Assembly (NCBI RefSeq): GCF_964355755.1
Contig: NC_092675.1
Span: 6,172,312-6,236,311 of the forward strand
Source of the DNA: Antedon mediterranea
Taxonomy: Eukaryota > Echinodermata > Crinoidea > Comatulida > Antedonidae
DNA length: 64,000 nt
Direction of reading: 5' to 3'
Under the pieces are notes generated by a model. That model had not been told where the DNA came from. It ran no database searches and worked only from the letters and a program-made list of their open reading frames with translations. Shown in pieces: positions 1 through 15,100 of this stretch. Both the position numbers and the translations under genes were made by a program. Position 1 is the stretch's first letter; each line of letters begins with the position of its first letter.

Positions 1-103
1 TCATCAAAAGAGGTTGTTGACCTAAGTCTTGCACGTGACGGTATTCTGTGGATGTAGCGCAGGTCTTTTCTTATAGCTAAAAGCACTTGATAGAACTCCT
101 CCT
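1..103 (-). CDS. SLC4A11: SLC4A11-like, sixth coding exon, cut by the window edge
   Basis: The minus-strand acceptor (tttcAG) ends at 104. The reading frame EEEFYQVLLAIRKDLRYI stays open to base 1. It joins the preceding exon (5543-5326, ending in one base of the codon) as ...LLDVKT-EEEF, which parallels LLETRTEEEFKEAL in vertebrate SLC4A11. The gene continues to the left of the window. Confidence 0.85.
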
Positions 104-3100
104 CTGAAAATAGAAACAATAAATAAAATGTAGTATTAAACTGTATGCAGCAGTATCAATGTAGCATCAATATAGGATTTAGGCACTATGCACTAAAAGG
201 ACAACTTGACCTCGTTAGGGAGGACTATATTTTTCAACGTATTAGGGATGTACATATGATTTCAGAACAATCGTTAGATTAAGGATATCGCCGCACGCGT
301 TCGCTGTACACCCGTTGCATCGCAAAATCTACTTAATGAGTCCAGATAAGCAAAAGAAACAATAAAAAAATCAACATTTATATTTTTTACGATTTTTTTA
401 CAAAGTGTGTTGACTAGATAGAAATTGTTCACGATTTGTCAGACTTTCCAAGAAAACTCATGTAAATTTTGCGATGCACCTGTGACATCACAGCAATTTA
501 TGGCGACGGCTGTACGGCAAGCGCGTGCGGCAATATCCTTAATCTCGCGATGGAACTGATATGTACATCCCTATACGTTGTTAAAATATGGTCCTCAGTC
601 AAGTTGTCCGTTAATAAACTTTACAAACAAATAAGTGTTTTGCATGCCCTTGATGCATATAGCAAGTCTCGAACTTGTACTTTCCAACAGTCCAGCCCAT
701 ACTTTACCATTGTGCCATAATTACAGTACATCATACACTGCTAAGTGTTTGAATACAAATTATGTTATGATATAGTCAGGTTAAATAGACCTGGCTTTAT
801 ATTTTGGATAATTTACGAGACCTAGACAAGCTAATGAAACTGTTACCAATTACGGTTTTTGGTTCGTTAGACTATGATAACTCAACTCTGTTACTTTCAT
901 TTAAATTTTGTTTTTAGCTAGATGCGGCTTTAATCATAGCAATGAAATTAATTACAGGTATGTACCGTACTGTACAGAATATATATATATATATATATTA
1001 TATACTACTATATAATATCATAATGCACTCTTTGCAGAATTGTCAAAATAAATTCTAAAATTCACTTTAATAACTTGTAACTGCATAATTGCATAATTTT
1101 TCCAGAAACAAATTACCAGTATTAACTGACATAACGGATTGAAAACCATCCTGACCTTTAAATTAAGAATTTGACGTATCTCAATATCTAAAGATTTGTC
1201 TACACTATCAAACTTTATGTGACAAAAAAAATGTGATGTGCCTATATTTGGACATATCACTACCATATTTGGACATACTGTATCACTACCATATTTGGGC
1301 ATATCACTATCATAGTTGGGCATATCACTACCATATTTGGGCACATAACACTTCATTTGTCAAAACTAGTTTAGCGTAGACAAAGCAAAGCTTAAGAATT
1401 GTTATGTTGCATAAAATAAGTTGGTTCAGCAATACAATACTGTACATTGAATCACTTCAAATTTGTAATGTCATCTATTAAATGATATTTTTTTCCAATT
1501 GATTCATACTTCTGGGGATTTATTGCCTCTTTCATTTTTTATATAATCTAATCACCTTTTTATACATGATCATTTATTATAAATCTCAAAAAGAAAATCT
1601 CAGAATTTATAATGTATTAATTTTAATTTGAAAATGAAAGAAATAAATGTTTATTTGAATTTAAATGTTTATTTGAATCAGACTTTCTCTGAAGATATAT
1701 TGTATTAATACAACAAAATTAGTGATGTAGATTGTAAGTTTTTAAACAGTTAATTTTGGTGTCAAAGGTCATGATGTATTTGCATACACATTAAGAAGAT
1801 AAAAAAGATGCTATATCAACAGATAAGTTTAATTATGTAGGCCTACTTGTATAAACACATGATTCACAGCGCTTGTTTTATCATTATACTTTAAATATTT
1901 TAATGTCATTTTTATATGTTGTAATGTGAACTTGTATTTTTAATTATTTATTGTTATTTTAATATTGTAAATTCAACAATGTTTACTTTGTTGCAATAAA
2001 GAAATTGAATTTGAAATTGCATACATTAGAAATAGAATAATTTTACATGGAATACTTGTTAGTTTGCTTATTTTGTGTTTTGGGAGACGACATATCTGTG
2101 TATTACAGTATTACAATAAAATTTGTATGTAAATTATTAATAAATTTTTACATTGATCAACTTCAATTGAATTTATACGCATCCAACAACGAGAAATTCA
2201 CGAATCACGGGATGGATAAACTATTTCATAATTTAGCGTGCTTACAGTATAAACTAAGTCTCATTTGAGGCTTTGGGAGTGGAGTTGAAAGAATTGTAAG
2301 TTACAACCCTGGCACTAGGTCAGAATTGAACCCCGGACCTTGGGATTGGAAGGCAAGCATGTTAACCACCAAGCTCCAGCTCCACTACGATACATCTGCA
2401 ATAGTTTTGCAATACCACAACTATTGCAACATTATATTAACATTTGATTAATTTTTACATTGACTAACTCTAAATTCAGCATTGTGCCTTTATCTGTTAA
2501 AGTTAACATCTGTGTTGTAGAAGACGTTTCAACTCAAATAACAGAATTTGACTTATTGCTAAAGAATTGCTATGTATCCAGTATAAATTTGATCAATTGG
2601 CCGAGATTCAAATTGAGTAAACGTTGCCTGCAGGTAATTGCTTGAACGAATCAATTCATCTTGATTAACAGCTATCAGTTGTATTTTAATATCATTTAAA
2701 TACATCTATCGGGATATCTTAACCAATTTATAGTATCTATTTTTACAACATTTTTTGTTAATTAAATCAAATGTATTTATACACTGCATAGTCTAGGTCT
2801 GTCCATAGAGATCTCTATGGTTGATCAGAGTACATTAAATGGATCAACTACGAGCAAAAATAGAATTTACTGGGATTTATAAATGTATGCTGGAACGAAT
2901 CGCAAATCAACCCAAAAAAAAAAACTGTCTAAAGGTAACTGATTTGGAGAACTGTCTGGAACATTAAATGAGGCCTTTTAAAATGGTTATGTTGTCCAAC
3001 AGACCCAAAATTCAAGCAAATCTAGGGTTGCCCTTTTTTGTACAGTAATTGAGAAGTAATTTTTATATTTTGGCCCAATCTATAACTTTGTCAGTTTGGG

Positions 3101-6100
3101 AAACATAATTTATTTTGAAGAATCATTACAGTTATACTTTTCAGATTGTTGGTCGATAATAATAATTTTTATTTGTAGTGGAGCTGTACCTTGGTGGTTA
3201 ACATGCTTGCCTTCCAATCCCAAGGTCCGGGGTTCAATCCTGACCTAGTGCCAGGGTTGTAACTCCCGACTCTTTCAACTCCACTCCCTAAGCCTCAAAT
3301 GAGTTTTAGTTTATAAGCACGATAAATTGTTTATATATCCTGTAAGTGTAATTGGCAAGTTTGTAATGCATATGAAATAAATAAATAAAATATTTATGGA
3401 AACCTTTAGGAAAAGAAATTAAAGAAAATATTCTATAGTTGAATGAAACCCTCTCTTAAAATTGTCAAACTCTTCTTCAGTTACAAGGCCCCTTATTTCT
3501 ACAATGATCTTCCTCTATCTATCCACAATTTATTATCTTTTTCCTCATTCAAAACTAGACTTATGACTTTTCTCAAACTATGAAATCCTTTTCCAGACTT
3601 TAAATTGTAAAATATTAGATCTAAATATTTATATTTTGCTTAATTTAACATTTTAGTTATTTTCTATATGGCAAATTTTCTTATTCAGATTTTTAATTCT
3701 CATGTAATTTTTTTATTTATTGGCTTTTGTTTTTCTTTAACTTTTCTGTTTTTGTTGTATTTTGTGTACTGTATCTGTTCTGAGGGTCCTAAATGATCAG
3801 CAATTGCTGGATGGATCACCCTCATTAAATATGGTTCAAATGAAATAAATAAATAAAAGGCAGATGTAGCAGCAATAAGGCAGATGTAGAAGTATGTTTG
3901 AATAGATTGACGATTACGTTACCTTCTTAACCTGGAGGAAATACTCATGACCTTTCTTTCAATAAAATGTTGATGTTTTCATTTACTATACATTATGTTA
4001 ATCAATTAGTATAGAGCTACTTCTAGCATTCTATGTGTATGCTAGTATACAATTAATGAATGTTTATGAGTGCAATGGTACAAATAATTTCATGAGGTGA
4101 AAATAGAATATTTCATCTTTCATCAAATCAAATTATTTGTTCCATTTCACGAATATAAAACATTCATTATTTTCTAGACCAAGGCCGAAACCATTCAAGA
4201 AGGCATTAAATAAGTATTTATATTAATAAAGGAGAAACTAAACAGTTCTTTTCAGAACTAAACATATGTGGTGTACCAATTTATACCAACATTTGATTTC
4301 ACCATGCAAACCTTCCAATAAATTATTATATTAAAGGTATTTCACCTACTGTAAAGCATGGTTCCCACTAGCGACGCAACACAAGGACGTAACGCAACGC
4401 AAGTGAATTGACCAATCACAAGCGATGGCTTATTCGCTTGTGATTGCTAACTGTCTATAACTTCGCTTGTCATTGGTTAAAACGCTTGCGTTGCGTTTAC
4501 GTCCTTGCGTTACGTTCTAGTGGGAACCAAGCTTTAGTGACACGAAAGAACTTCCCTTAAAATGTTATTCTCTAATAGATTTTTAAAATTTGAAGGCCGT
4601 TTCTTTTAACAGTATGAAGGATGAATATGGGAGAGATACTTCGGTACATTATTTAGTTTAAATTGTTAAATTATTAGTATTATAGTCTATTTATAATCCA
4701 TGCCTACTGCAGCGCTGATTAAACACACTGCTTTTGACACCAGAATGTTATGTATTTAATGATTTATTTCTTTTCAGTTTAGGAAATTGCCAAAACAAAT
4801 GAATGAAGCAACTGATCACAAACGTGACTTTGTAGCTATGTGTAAGATGTGAATGTAAGCAAAACACTGCTTGCAGAATCATTTGCCCAATGTTCCATGA
4901 CAACTACAATTGACATCAAACTAAACTTGAAAAGGTTCGCCTCAACTGGCAAACTACACAAACCAAAAGTGGTGTTGGAAGTCTATAAGTGTTAGCTTAC
5001 CTGGATAAACCGACATTGGTCTATGTCGGTTTATCCAGGTAAGTAAAGCAAGCAAGTAAGTAAGCATGGAATAGACTAAGTTGTTCTGCACTTCTGAGTA
5101 CAAATCTTACAATTAATTCAAAGGAAACTAATAAATCGGGAAGGCAATCAAATCTTAAGCTCTGTCTACACTATCAAACTAGTTTGATGAAAAAAGTGTG
5201 ATGTGCCTAAATATGGTAGTGATATGACATCATCATATCCATATATCGGCACATCACATTTTTTTGTCACATAAAGTGAGCTTTAGATATTGTTGTGAGC
5301 ACTGAAAATAATCATTTCTAAATACCAGTTTTCACATCCAGAAGCCGCTGTCGATAGTCGATGTCAGCAAATATTGTTGAGAATGTTCTTCCAGTTTCCA
5401 GAGCATTTTTTGTTCCTTTTTCTTTTGTTGGTGACAAAATCAAAATGACAAAGTGAATTTCTTGAATGTTTGTACCCATGTTGGCAGCATGTTTTAATCT
5501 TGCGATACCAACGTATCGGCGTTGAAGACATGGAAGGCTACATCTGCACAAATCAAGAAAAATTCAGAATTCATAAACGGAAACATAATTTTATTACTAC
5601 AATACCTTAAAAGATGTATTGTTCCTTAAAACATTAAAAATCAAACTGTGAATTATCCAATTTTATTATAGTTTTGCTCATTAAAATTTGGCTGGAAAAT
5701 TGTTTTAAATATACTGTATACGACATTAATAATTTTGTTTATGAAAAAGACAAAACAACAGTTGCGTTTAACTAAAATCCATTGATTTTTTGACAATGCG
5801 TGTTAAATTAAATTACGGTTATAGTTTTGCTCATTAAATTTGGCTGGAAAATTGTTTTATAATATAATACAGTGTTCTCCCCAGGCCTTTGAAGCGTCAC
5901 GGTACCGTGACGCTTGGGTTCTCTACCGTGACGCTTTACGGTCGGCCGTGACGCTTAAAACCTTATCCGTGACGCTTAAAAATATCAACCACAACAATCT
6001 AAAAATAGATTAACAGGCAGGTACGGTACTTTTTCTAGAGCTGAGGCGCGGCATGCATAAAGAGCCTAATGCATACGAGACACGTGACATGACCACTAGA

Positions 6101-9100
6101 CGAAAAACAAAAGACTGCGTAACAAAGTGTTAAACAACTAAACTGAGACTCCCTTTCACCGGCCGCCGCCGAGAGATGTAAACACGTGTTTTGTTACTGC
6201 CATGTCTCTCTTTCGATCTCTAGTATTTGGCTGTTGTCTAAAGTGTAGTAACTTGTATATTGTAAATAAAGTAAATGATTGATTGTATTGTTTTTCTTGT
6301 AAAAATGTTATGTGTATTAAAAATAAATATCGATGATATTATTATTTTCAATATCACACTGAATTAATCGACTCTATCGGTGGGATTTACTCTTTCGTTG
6401 GTAACACGCACGTCATCAAATGATTTCTAGGCGCAATTCAATGCTAGCTGCTTTGATCGTATAATACATTCAAGAAGGCTACGATCGTTTTCCTATTTGC
6501 TAGTGCGCTAAAGTCTTTATTTCACTTAACTTAAGGTACATTTGTACATCGGTGCTAGAATGTTTTAGGCCCTACTTCGTGAGAAAGTCAAGTGACAAGG
6601 GATGTCACATGGTATTGTGATATCAGTACTGCGATACTATATGTCACATGGTGCTTTCACCGGCCGCCGCCGAGAGATGTAAGCACGTGTTTTGTTACTG
6701 CCATGTCTCTCTTTCGAATGTTTTCCTATTTCCTAGTGCGCTATGAAGTCTTATTTCCGGGCAACTAGAGGTGTTTGTATTTGAACGCAAAAAATGTTTT
6801 TTTATCGCATATGTTTACCCGCCGGCGGAAAAAAAAGTAGGCTACGATCGTTTTAATGTTTGCTAACGCGCTATGAGGTGTCGTTTCCGGCTAACTACAG
6901 TTGCCTACTGATGAGGCATATTTTTTTTTCATATATCGCGTACAGTATGTTTACCTGCGGAAAAGTAGGCTCAATCGGGCTGTTTGCTAGCGCGCTATGA
7001 AGTGTCCTTTCCGGCCAACTACAGAGTTGTCCTACTGATGAGTAGGCATTTTTTATTTCATCGGGGAATTCCCCTTGACGTTCGTAATGAACGCAAAAAA
7101 TGTTTCTTATCGCGTATGTTTACCGGCGGAAGAAGCAGGCTACGATCGTGCGGTTTGCTAGCGCGCTATGAAGTGTCTTTCCGACCAACTACAGAGTTGT
7201 TCTACTCATGAGTAGGCCTAGTTTTATTTCATCGGGGAATTCCCCTGGACGTTCGTATTGAACGCAAAAACATTTTTTTATCGCGTATGTTTACTGGCGG
7301 AAAAAGTATGCTACGATGGTTTTACTGTTTGCTAGTGCGCTATAAAGTTTCGTTTCCGGCCAACTAGAGTTGTCCTACTGATGAGTAGGCTAATAGATTA
7401 GGCCTATTTTTTTCATTGGGGCTTCCCCCTGACGTTCGTAATGAACGCAAAAAATGTTTCTTCGCGTATGTTTACCGGCGGAAAAAGTTGGCTACGATCG
7501 TTTTGTTGTTTGCTAGCGTGCTATAAGTGTTATTTCCGGCCAAACCAGAGGTGTCATTCAACATAAATGTTATGTGCGAGAGTACCATTTCCGGCCATCT
7601 AGGGTGTAAATTACCAAAAATCGCTTCGCCACAGCCCCAACCATCGTGGGGCTGTGACTCAAGTACTTAGTGTCGGCATCCCCCCTTTCCAATTCCTTAA
7701 TCCCTTTCCGATTTTCGGAATCCTTTCCCATTTCCACTAATGTTCACCACTATTGCATCTCCACTTCCTTCACCTTTCCTTAACAATAACACCATTGTTT
7801 GGAAAAACTTACAATGCACATATCCATGATTGATCATAATCCATACCTCCACCTTCTGTCACACTGGTTGATTGAATAGTCTTTGATAATTTGTGGACTG
7901 AAAAGGAAAAAAAGATATATAATTTATAGACTGAAAAAGGAGAAATGAAAAAATAATAATATGGACTAAAAATATTAATTTTTTGACTGAAAAGGAGAAC
8001 AAGATTATACTTACACTATACATTATACTTATATTACACTTTATATACTGAAAGGGAAACAATTATAAGTTTTGTTTGAAAAGGGAAAAAATACTTTATT
8101 TTACAAATTAAGAAGCAATACTGTATGAAATGTCCCTTAAGTTTTTCAAATCAGAAAGATAAAGATAACATGTGTAGATCAACAACAATCTTGACATACT
8201 AACAATTCTACGTCATATAACTTGGGAAGTGACCTTCATATTTTTTTTTTATTTTGTAATTTTACTTTCAAATCACTTGTATTAGTATAGCTTACTTTCT
8301 ATAATTAAAATTATATCAAAATAGAATTCAGTTTATAATGTATTTCATCATGTTATGAAAAATACAAATAATCTATTATCACTGATTATCCATGTATGGT
8401 CATAACAATCCAAAATCATTTTATCTTACAATTAATCATTAAATTAGTTATAATTTCATATCAATAATAATTATTGCATGTAATCAATGTAATTACTATT
8501 GATTTAATAATAAGATGTTATTGCACCATCATTAACACAATTTATTTAAACTCAATCACATTTAATTATTGTAATTGTATTTCAAAGTCGTTATTACTTT
8601 GCTAAAATTAGTTTTAATGATGATAATTAATTCTGTTATCAACAAAAATAATTGCTATAGATCCATATTTGTTTGTGGGCATGTTTACGTCTTTCACATT
8701 GCCTAGCGTCAACACCTGCCATTTCGATTGCACCCTGGTATGTGTGTGTGTATAAATTCTTGAGTATTTCTATGTAAAATTGGTTTTTGTTCATTCAAGA
8801 ACAATTGCAGAATCCAGAGAAGATTGTACATGACAATATTGTCCAACCTTAGATTTGGGCAGCCCTGTCAGTGTTAGTTTATATGCTCAAACATACAGAA
8901 GACACAGAATATGACTCGGGATCGAACAAAACAAAACACCCCATAGCTGATAATTAAACAGTGATAACAGGAATGTTATATTTATTTTTTAATAAATTAC
9001 TACAAAATATAGGTTGAGAAGAAAATTCTATCAACACAACAGAATCTGTATTGTCCAAGAAATGTTCTTGTTAAAAAGCTCATCAAACAATTAGAAATGC

Positions 9101-12100
9101 ATAAAAAGGTATTTATAGATCTCCTCGTCCTTCAGATAGGTCATAAAGCTGTTGTGGACATAAAATGTACAGTATGCAAGATAAAGAGGAATGTTATATT
9201 TGATTGATTTTTGGTCCACAATAAACTTTGCCTCACTGATAAAATGTATTCTCTTTATTTATATACGTTTAATAATAAGACAACATTTAATGTGCTTTTA
9301 TAAGATAGACATATTTTAAATATGCATATTATGTTTTATGTAGGAAGCCATAAACTTTGATGATACCAGCAATACAGTTGTCACATGATACAGTCACATG
9401 GTTTTAAGTTTCTCTTTGTATTTTAACCAGGTGCCTGAAATAAAATTGTGCAAGTCTGAAGTAAATATATGTTGTTAAATAGATTAAACATTATGTAAAT
9501 GTAATTTGGAATTTATTTGGGTAAACAGTTTTTTTTTTAGTTTACTGTATATCATAATTATGAAATACATAATATTTATTGATCCAAAAAGGAAATTTGT
9601 TTTGTTGACAACCTCGAACAAACAAATTTAGAAATTCATAAAAAATTATTCATAGATTTCCTCGTCCTTCAGATGAATCGTAAAGTTGTTGGTCTCGTGT
9701 ACATAAAATGCACATACAGTATGCATGTTAGTTTTCAAGTAGTATGGGATCATCTCCCAGTGTGATGAGCAACATAGACACTACACTGTAGCTAACATGG
9801 GTTTGTATTGTCTCTGTTCTGAAAATCTCAGTTTCTGAGGATGATACTAAATAAAACTTTTATATTTAATGAAAAAAAAAGATAAACAAAATAAAACCAA
9901 CCTGAATCCTGTGTAAATAATGTTGACTTTGCTTCTTTAACAATATCATCTGTACCTTCACGGCCGTTCAACATTTTTTTTAGTAGTTTTACAAAAATAG
10001 CTTCCATACTGGTCTCGGTGATGTCAAGCATCAAGGTGGCTTGCTTAGCAAATGACTCAATGTCCTGTGCTGCTCGTACCTCACTGTGGAAATCTTTCAT
10101 GGACAATCGCTATAAAACATTAAAATAAATAAAATATTGTAATTTAGTTACACTAATTCTAATCGATAGAAAATTAATGTAATATAAATATTTTCAGTTA
10201 TAAAACAAGCACAATCCCTTTCAAAATACACAAACAAACTGTTGTGTTGGAAGACTATGAGTGTCGCTTGCACTACAGTACCTGGATAAACCAACAAAAG
10301 CCCCTTCCCTCTTCTTGAAAGAGAAGATACATTTAAGTTGAGTACTCTATCAGACAATGGAGCTAATCCGTCAACTACACCCTTGAATGGGACTATTCTC
10401 TCGTACAATTATCATTTCTTTTTGAAACTCTGTTTGTGAAAATGATCTTTTTAAACAGTTTAGTTTAATTGGTTGAAGTCTATACAGTAATCTAGGTATT
10501 TGGTAAAAATAACTTGGAGTTGAAAAGACACGCCCTTTGGCGATAGCTGTCTTTGACAGCTTTTGCCTCCTTATTGCTCCCTTTTTATGTGTCACTGACT
10601 GACAGGAATAAATAAATAAATACTGTATGAGTAAACATACAGATTTTCAGTCAATTTATTTTATATAGTTTTTTAACAAATGAAGATTGTTCATATTATT
10701 CCCATCAACTGTACACATGCTTCTAATTTTATGTAACTTTAATTTTTGATGAGCTAATGATTCAGCCAATCATTTTACATTCAACTGCTACTTTTCAAAT
10801 AAATACTTGCTTCTATTAACAATTTAGAGATAGGCTAGGTAATAATATGCTGATGACAGCCGTAGGAAATCATCGTAACGTTGGTTCAGACGAGTTTTCA
10901 AGTTCAGTAACCTATCATATATTATAATAGCATTATTTACATCTAAAGAGCATTTATCGTAAGAGCTAGAAAGCCACTTTAATTACTGTATGTAATATGT
11001 TCATGTTAAAAAAATAAACAACCTCTACAGTATTGCAGAGTTCTCACAACGTGGGATTTGGCAGCAAGATTTTTACGAATAAATTGGCCCCCAAACCAGT
11101 ATTAAAAATGGTGTAAGATTTCAAACAAGTACTTGTCTAATGGTGGTAGGCGAGGCGCTAAACATTAAAACAAGAACGAAACAGAGGTATACTTTTTTGA
11201 TTTATAAAAAAGTACATGTTTGAATTCTTTGTATTTACTGTTCTACAGATGAGATACTAGAACAATAGACCTCGCTTAATTGAATTTATTTCTAAATTTG
11301 CAGAACACAGATGAGATAACATAGATGAAAATGATCAAAAAACAGATATTTTTTTTTGTATTTATCTTCCTTTTGTTATGTGTCAAAATGCTTATTGTTT
11401 GGTTTGTGTGTTTGTACTGTATAGTGTGTTTGTTGTAATGATAATTTCCAGAAAATTCAAGTTATTATTCTGAATATTTTTTACAAGCCGATTAAAATCT
11501 TGAGAAATATGTATCTGCAATTGTGACAAAATATTAAATAACATGTCCTCTGTCACTCTGGTGAGTATTTCTTTGCTTTGTTCAAGAAAAGACGATTTAA
11601 AAAAAAAACAGAAGATTCAGTTGGAAATTAATAATTTCAACAAACAATGATTAGTTGAAATTAATGGAACTAAAGAAAATGAAAACTACTTAATGATAAA
11701 ATAAAATTGTTTTATTGTCTTATTGGTTTGTTTTTTGTTTTTTGGGGTTGTTTTTGCTAATTACAGTACTGTACAATTTGTCTTTTCAGATTGAAAATAA
11801 ATGATTTAGTTGGCAATCATTTTAATAACAACATTTATGAAACCAAAGAAAATGAAAACCACTTTAATGATAAAATAAAAATTTTTTTTTTCTATATTTA
11901 GGCAAACAATAAGCAAATTCATACACTATTCTTCTTAAAGGTGGCAGTCCCGTTCACAAGACAAACATACACAAGATGCTCTACAAAACAAGTCTTTGAA
12001 AGTGGAGTTGTAATTTTTCCTTAGAAAAAATCCTAACATATGACTTGAACCCAGCACCCTTAGATTGGTAGCCAAGAATCATAACCACAAAACAAAATTA

Positions 12101-15100
12101 ACTTTACTCCAATTATGAATGATGTACTGAAAATAATGACTTACATCATGTTGAGAGTACATTAATGTGACCTCTTCAGCGTCGTCATTGTCTGAAAATG
12201 AAAAATAGAAGTACAGTAACCATCAAAGTGATCATAAAAAACATACAGTATGACAATAATAATGTGATCAGCACAGTATGTGATCAGCACAGTATGTGAT
12301 CAGCACAGTATGTGATCAGCACAGTATGTGATCATCACAGTATGTGATCATCACAGTATGTGATCATCACAGTATGTGATCAGCACAGTATGTGATCAGC
12401 ACAGTATGTGATCAGCACAGTATGTGATCAGCACAGTATGTGATCAGCACAGTATGTGATCAGCACAGTATGTGATCAGCACAGTATGTGATCAGCACAG
12501 AATGTGATCAGCACAGAATGTGATCAGCACAGTACAGATGTGATCAGCACAGTATGTGATCAGCACAGTATGTGATCAGCACAGTATGTGATCAGCACAG
12601 CATGTGATCAGCACAGCATGTGATCAGCACAGAGTATGTGATCAGCACACAGTATGTGATCAGCACACAGTATGTGATCAGCACACAGTATGTGATCAGT
12701 ACACAGTATGTGATCAGTACACAGTATGTGATCAGTACACAGTATGTGATCAGCACACAGTATGTGATCAGCACAGTATGTGATCAGCACAGTATGTGAT
12801 CAGCACAGTAACAGTAGTACAACATACAGTATATTTTGCATAAAAAGCATACAGTAGCATGTACAATGTATATCATATAATACAATATACTTAATTAATA
12901 ACATTAACAGTACCAACATAAGCAATATTAATGTTCAGAATTGAAGAAGAAATTAAATTGTGTTTTTCGACTAAAATTTGAATGTATAAAAACTTAATCA
13001 TTTATTTCTAATTTCCAATAACAATTTCTAAGATACAGATTGTTATTGATCACAAATTGATTTTTTTCAATATTTTCAAAGTACTCCTGCAAAATTAAAC
13101 TGTAAATCAAGAAAATTGCAAATTTTCTAGTTTTGTTTACTTTCACGCTGCATCATAAAGTAAATAAGTACTGTACATTATTCAGAATTACAAAAGAAAA
13201 TCAATGTGTGACATAATAATATTGTGAAAATAGTCAATACCACCTACTAAGTATCAACAACATAATTAAGCAATTACCTGTCCATCTATGTGATTTATAA
13301 CAGTCATTAAACCAGTATTATTATTAGGTAAATAAAGTCATTATTCAAAACAGACAGACAGCAAATCTTTATCCATTATTTAAATATTATGATGGATGTT
13401 GTAACTTGTATTGTAAGTGTTAAAGAATTATTGTCCCCAAAAAACATGAAAAATGAAGATTAATAAATCAGATTTTACATAGGGCATTTTGAAGTTTTTT
13501 AAATATAGATATTTACTATTCATTTCCTTTCTTCACACAAACAAAATAATGATTTCCCTTAAAAAGACAAATTAATATTTTTGAATTTAACCAAAAACAT
13601 TGCCTGACAGAAATGTGACTATTTTTTTTATATTAATATTGATTGAAATACCTTCTGGTAGTAGTGACTGACTTATTGACAGATGGAAATGAAATCTTTT
13701 AAAATAATTGTCATAACAATACTATTAGTATACTGTGCTGTGCTCCAGTGAAACCATTTTTCAATGTTCTTTAAATACAAGATTGAAAGCAGCACCTTCT
13801 TCACTATCTTAAGCCTACTCACTCTACTCAAAACTAGCCATTCATTCAACCATGCTAACTTTAACAATGAAATTAAAACCACAAAATTGAGAACAATATA
13901 TGAGTAATTTTAATAGAATAATAGAAAACCAAAATGGTTTTAGTTTATTTATATTAAATTTCTGTATTTTTTGTCATTAATTAATCTAAACCAAAAAGAA
14001 AGCACATTAGAAACTAAAGAATAAAAAGTATTCTGTTATTAATAATTAATCTTTTTTTTTATCCGACTCATTTAAGATGTATTGACTTTTACTGTGACAT
14101 TTTTCAGTCCACAAGGGTAAAAAATTATAACAGTAACACTGAAAAAGTTTTAAAAAAACATTAATATAGTCTAATTAATCAGATATAATAAAAAGAACAC
14201 ATCTGTACTGCAGGTAGGTCTGTAGGATGGACTTTAGACTTTGACTCTATTTTTTCTTTTTTAATTAAGTACAGTAACATTGCACTACAACTAACACTAT
14301 GTAACTATTCAAATAGAATCAGAAAACATTAGACAGTCTCTCACAAGACTTCAGAAATCAGACTTTTTTGTGAGGTGGTCCAAAAGGTCCCAAAATCTTG
14401 TTATACTAATTAGAACACTCAGAATACCAGATTTAATAGGTTAGTCCAAAGGTGTCCAAAATTAGGAGAGTTGACTGTATGTATTGGGTCAGCCCAAGTT
14501 TGACCAGTGTGTGAGGGTTGACTGATTATTATTATTTTATCATAATTAAATCAATTACTGGAACATAAAGTGAAAAGGTCATGCACTTTTTATGAACCAT
14601 AATCAATTCAAAATCTAAAGAACATACACAATACAATGAATATGACAAAATCTGAAGCAGATGGTCTGTACATAGATAGATGACCAATTCATTGAATGTG
14701 ATACAACAAAATAGTGGAACTGTTGCTTGCCTTCCAATCTTAAGGTCCTGGGTTCAATCCTAACCTAGTTCCAGGGTTCAATCCTAACCTAGTTCAAGGG
14801 TTCAATCCTTACCTAGTGTCTTACTGTAGCTTATAATATGCACGATAATTATAAAATAGTTTATCCATCCTGTAATTGGCGAGTTATTCGCTGTTGGATG
14901 CGTATAAAATATATAAAAAAATGGGTTTTTGGTAAATGAAGACTAAAAAATTAATTAGGCCAAAGGAATGGAATTGGTCCTATGCTGTATAGCAAACATT
15001 ATTTCTTTTAACAAAAAACTACAAACAATTACTGTCATACGTACACACAAAGATATCGTTTTATTGATTTCAATATCCCAGCTATTTATTTACCATCATG

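Noticed and set aside
7814-7846. Apparent donor GTATGG at 7846 that would end the SLC4A11 exon early
   Set aside because: Using it leaves a phase mismatch with the next exon and loses the conserved SWICA block; the donor GTAAGT at 7812 restores both.
10148-10595. Two overlapping minus-strand ORFs of 74 and 86 codons upstream of an SLC4A11 exon
   Set aside because: They do not join the SLC4A11 frame and contain no recognised motif. An AATAAATAAATAAATA run at 10,607 suggests a retroelement tail nearby.
12592-12790. ORFs of 60 codons encoding LITYCVLITYC-like repeats
   Set aside because: Artefact of the TGATCAGCACAGTATG minisatellite.
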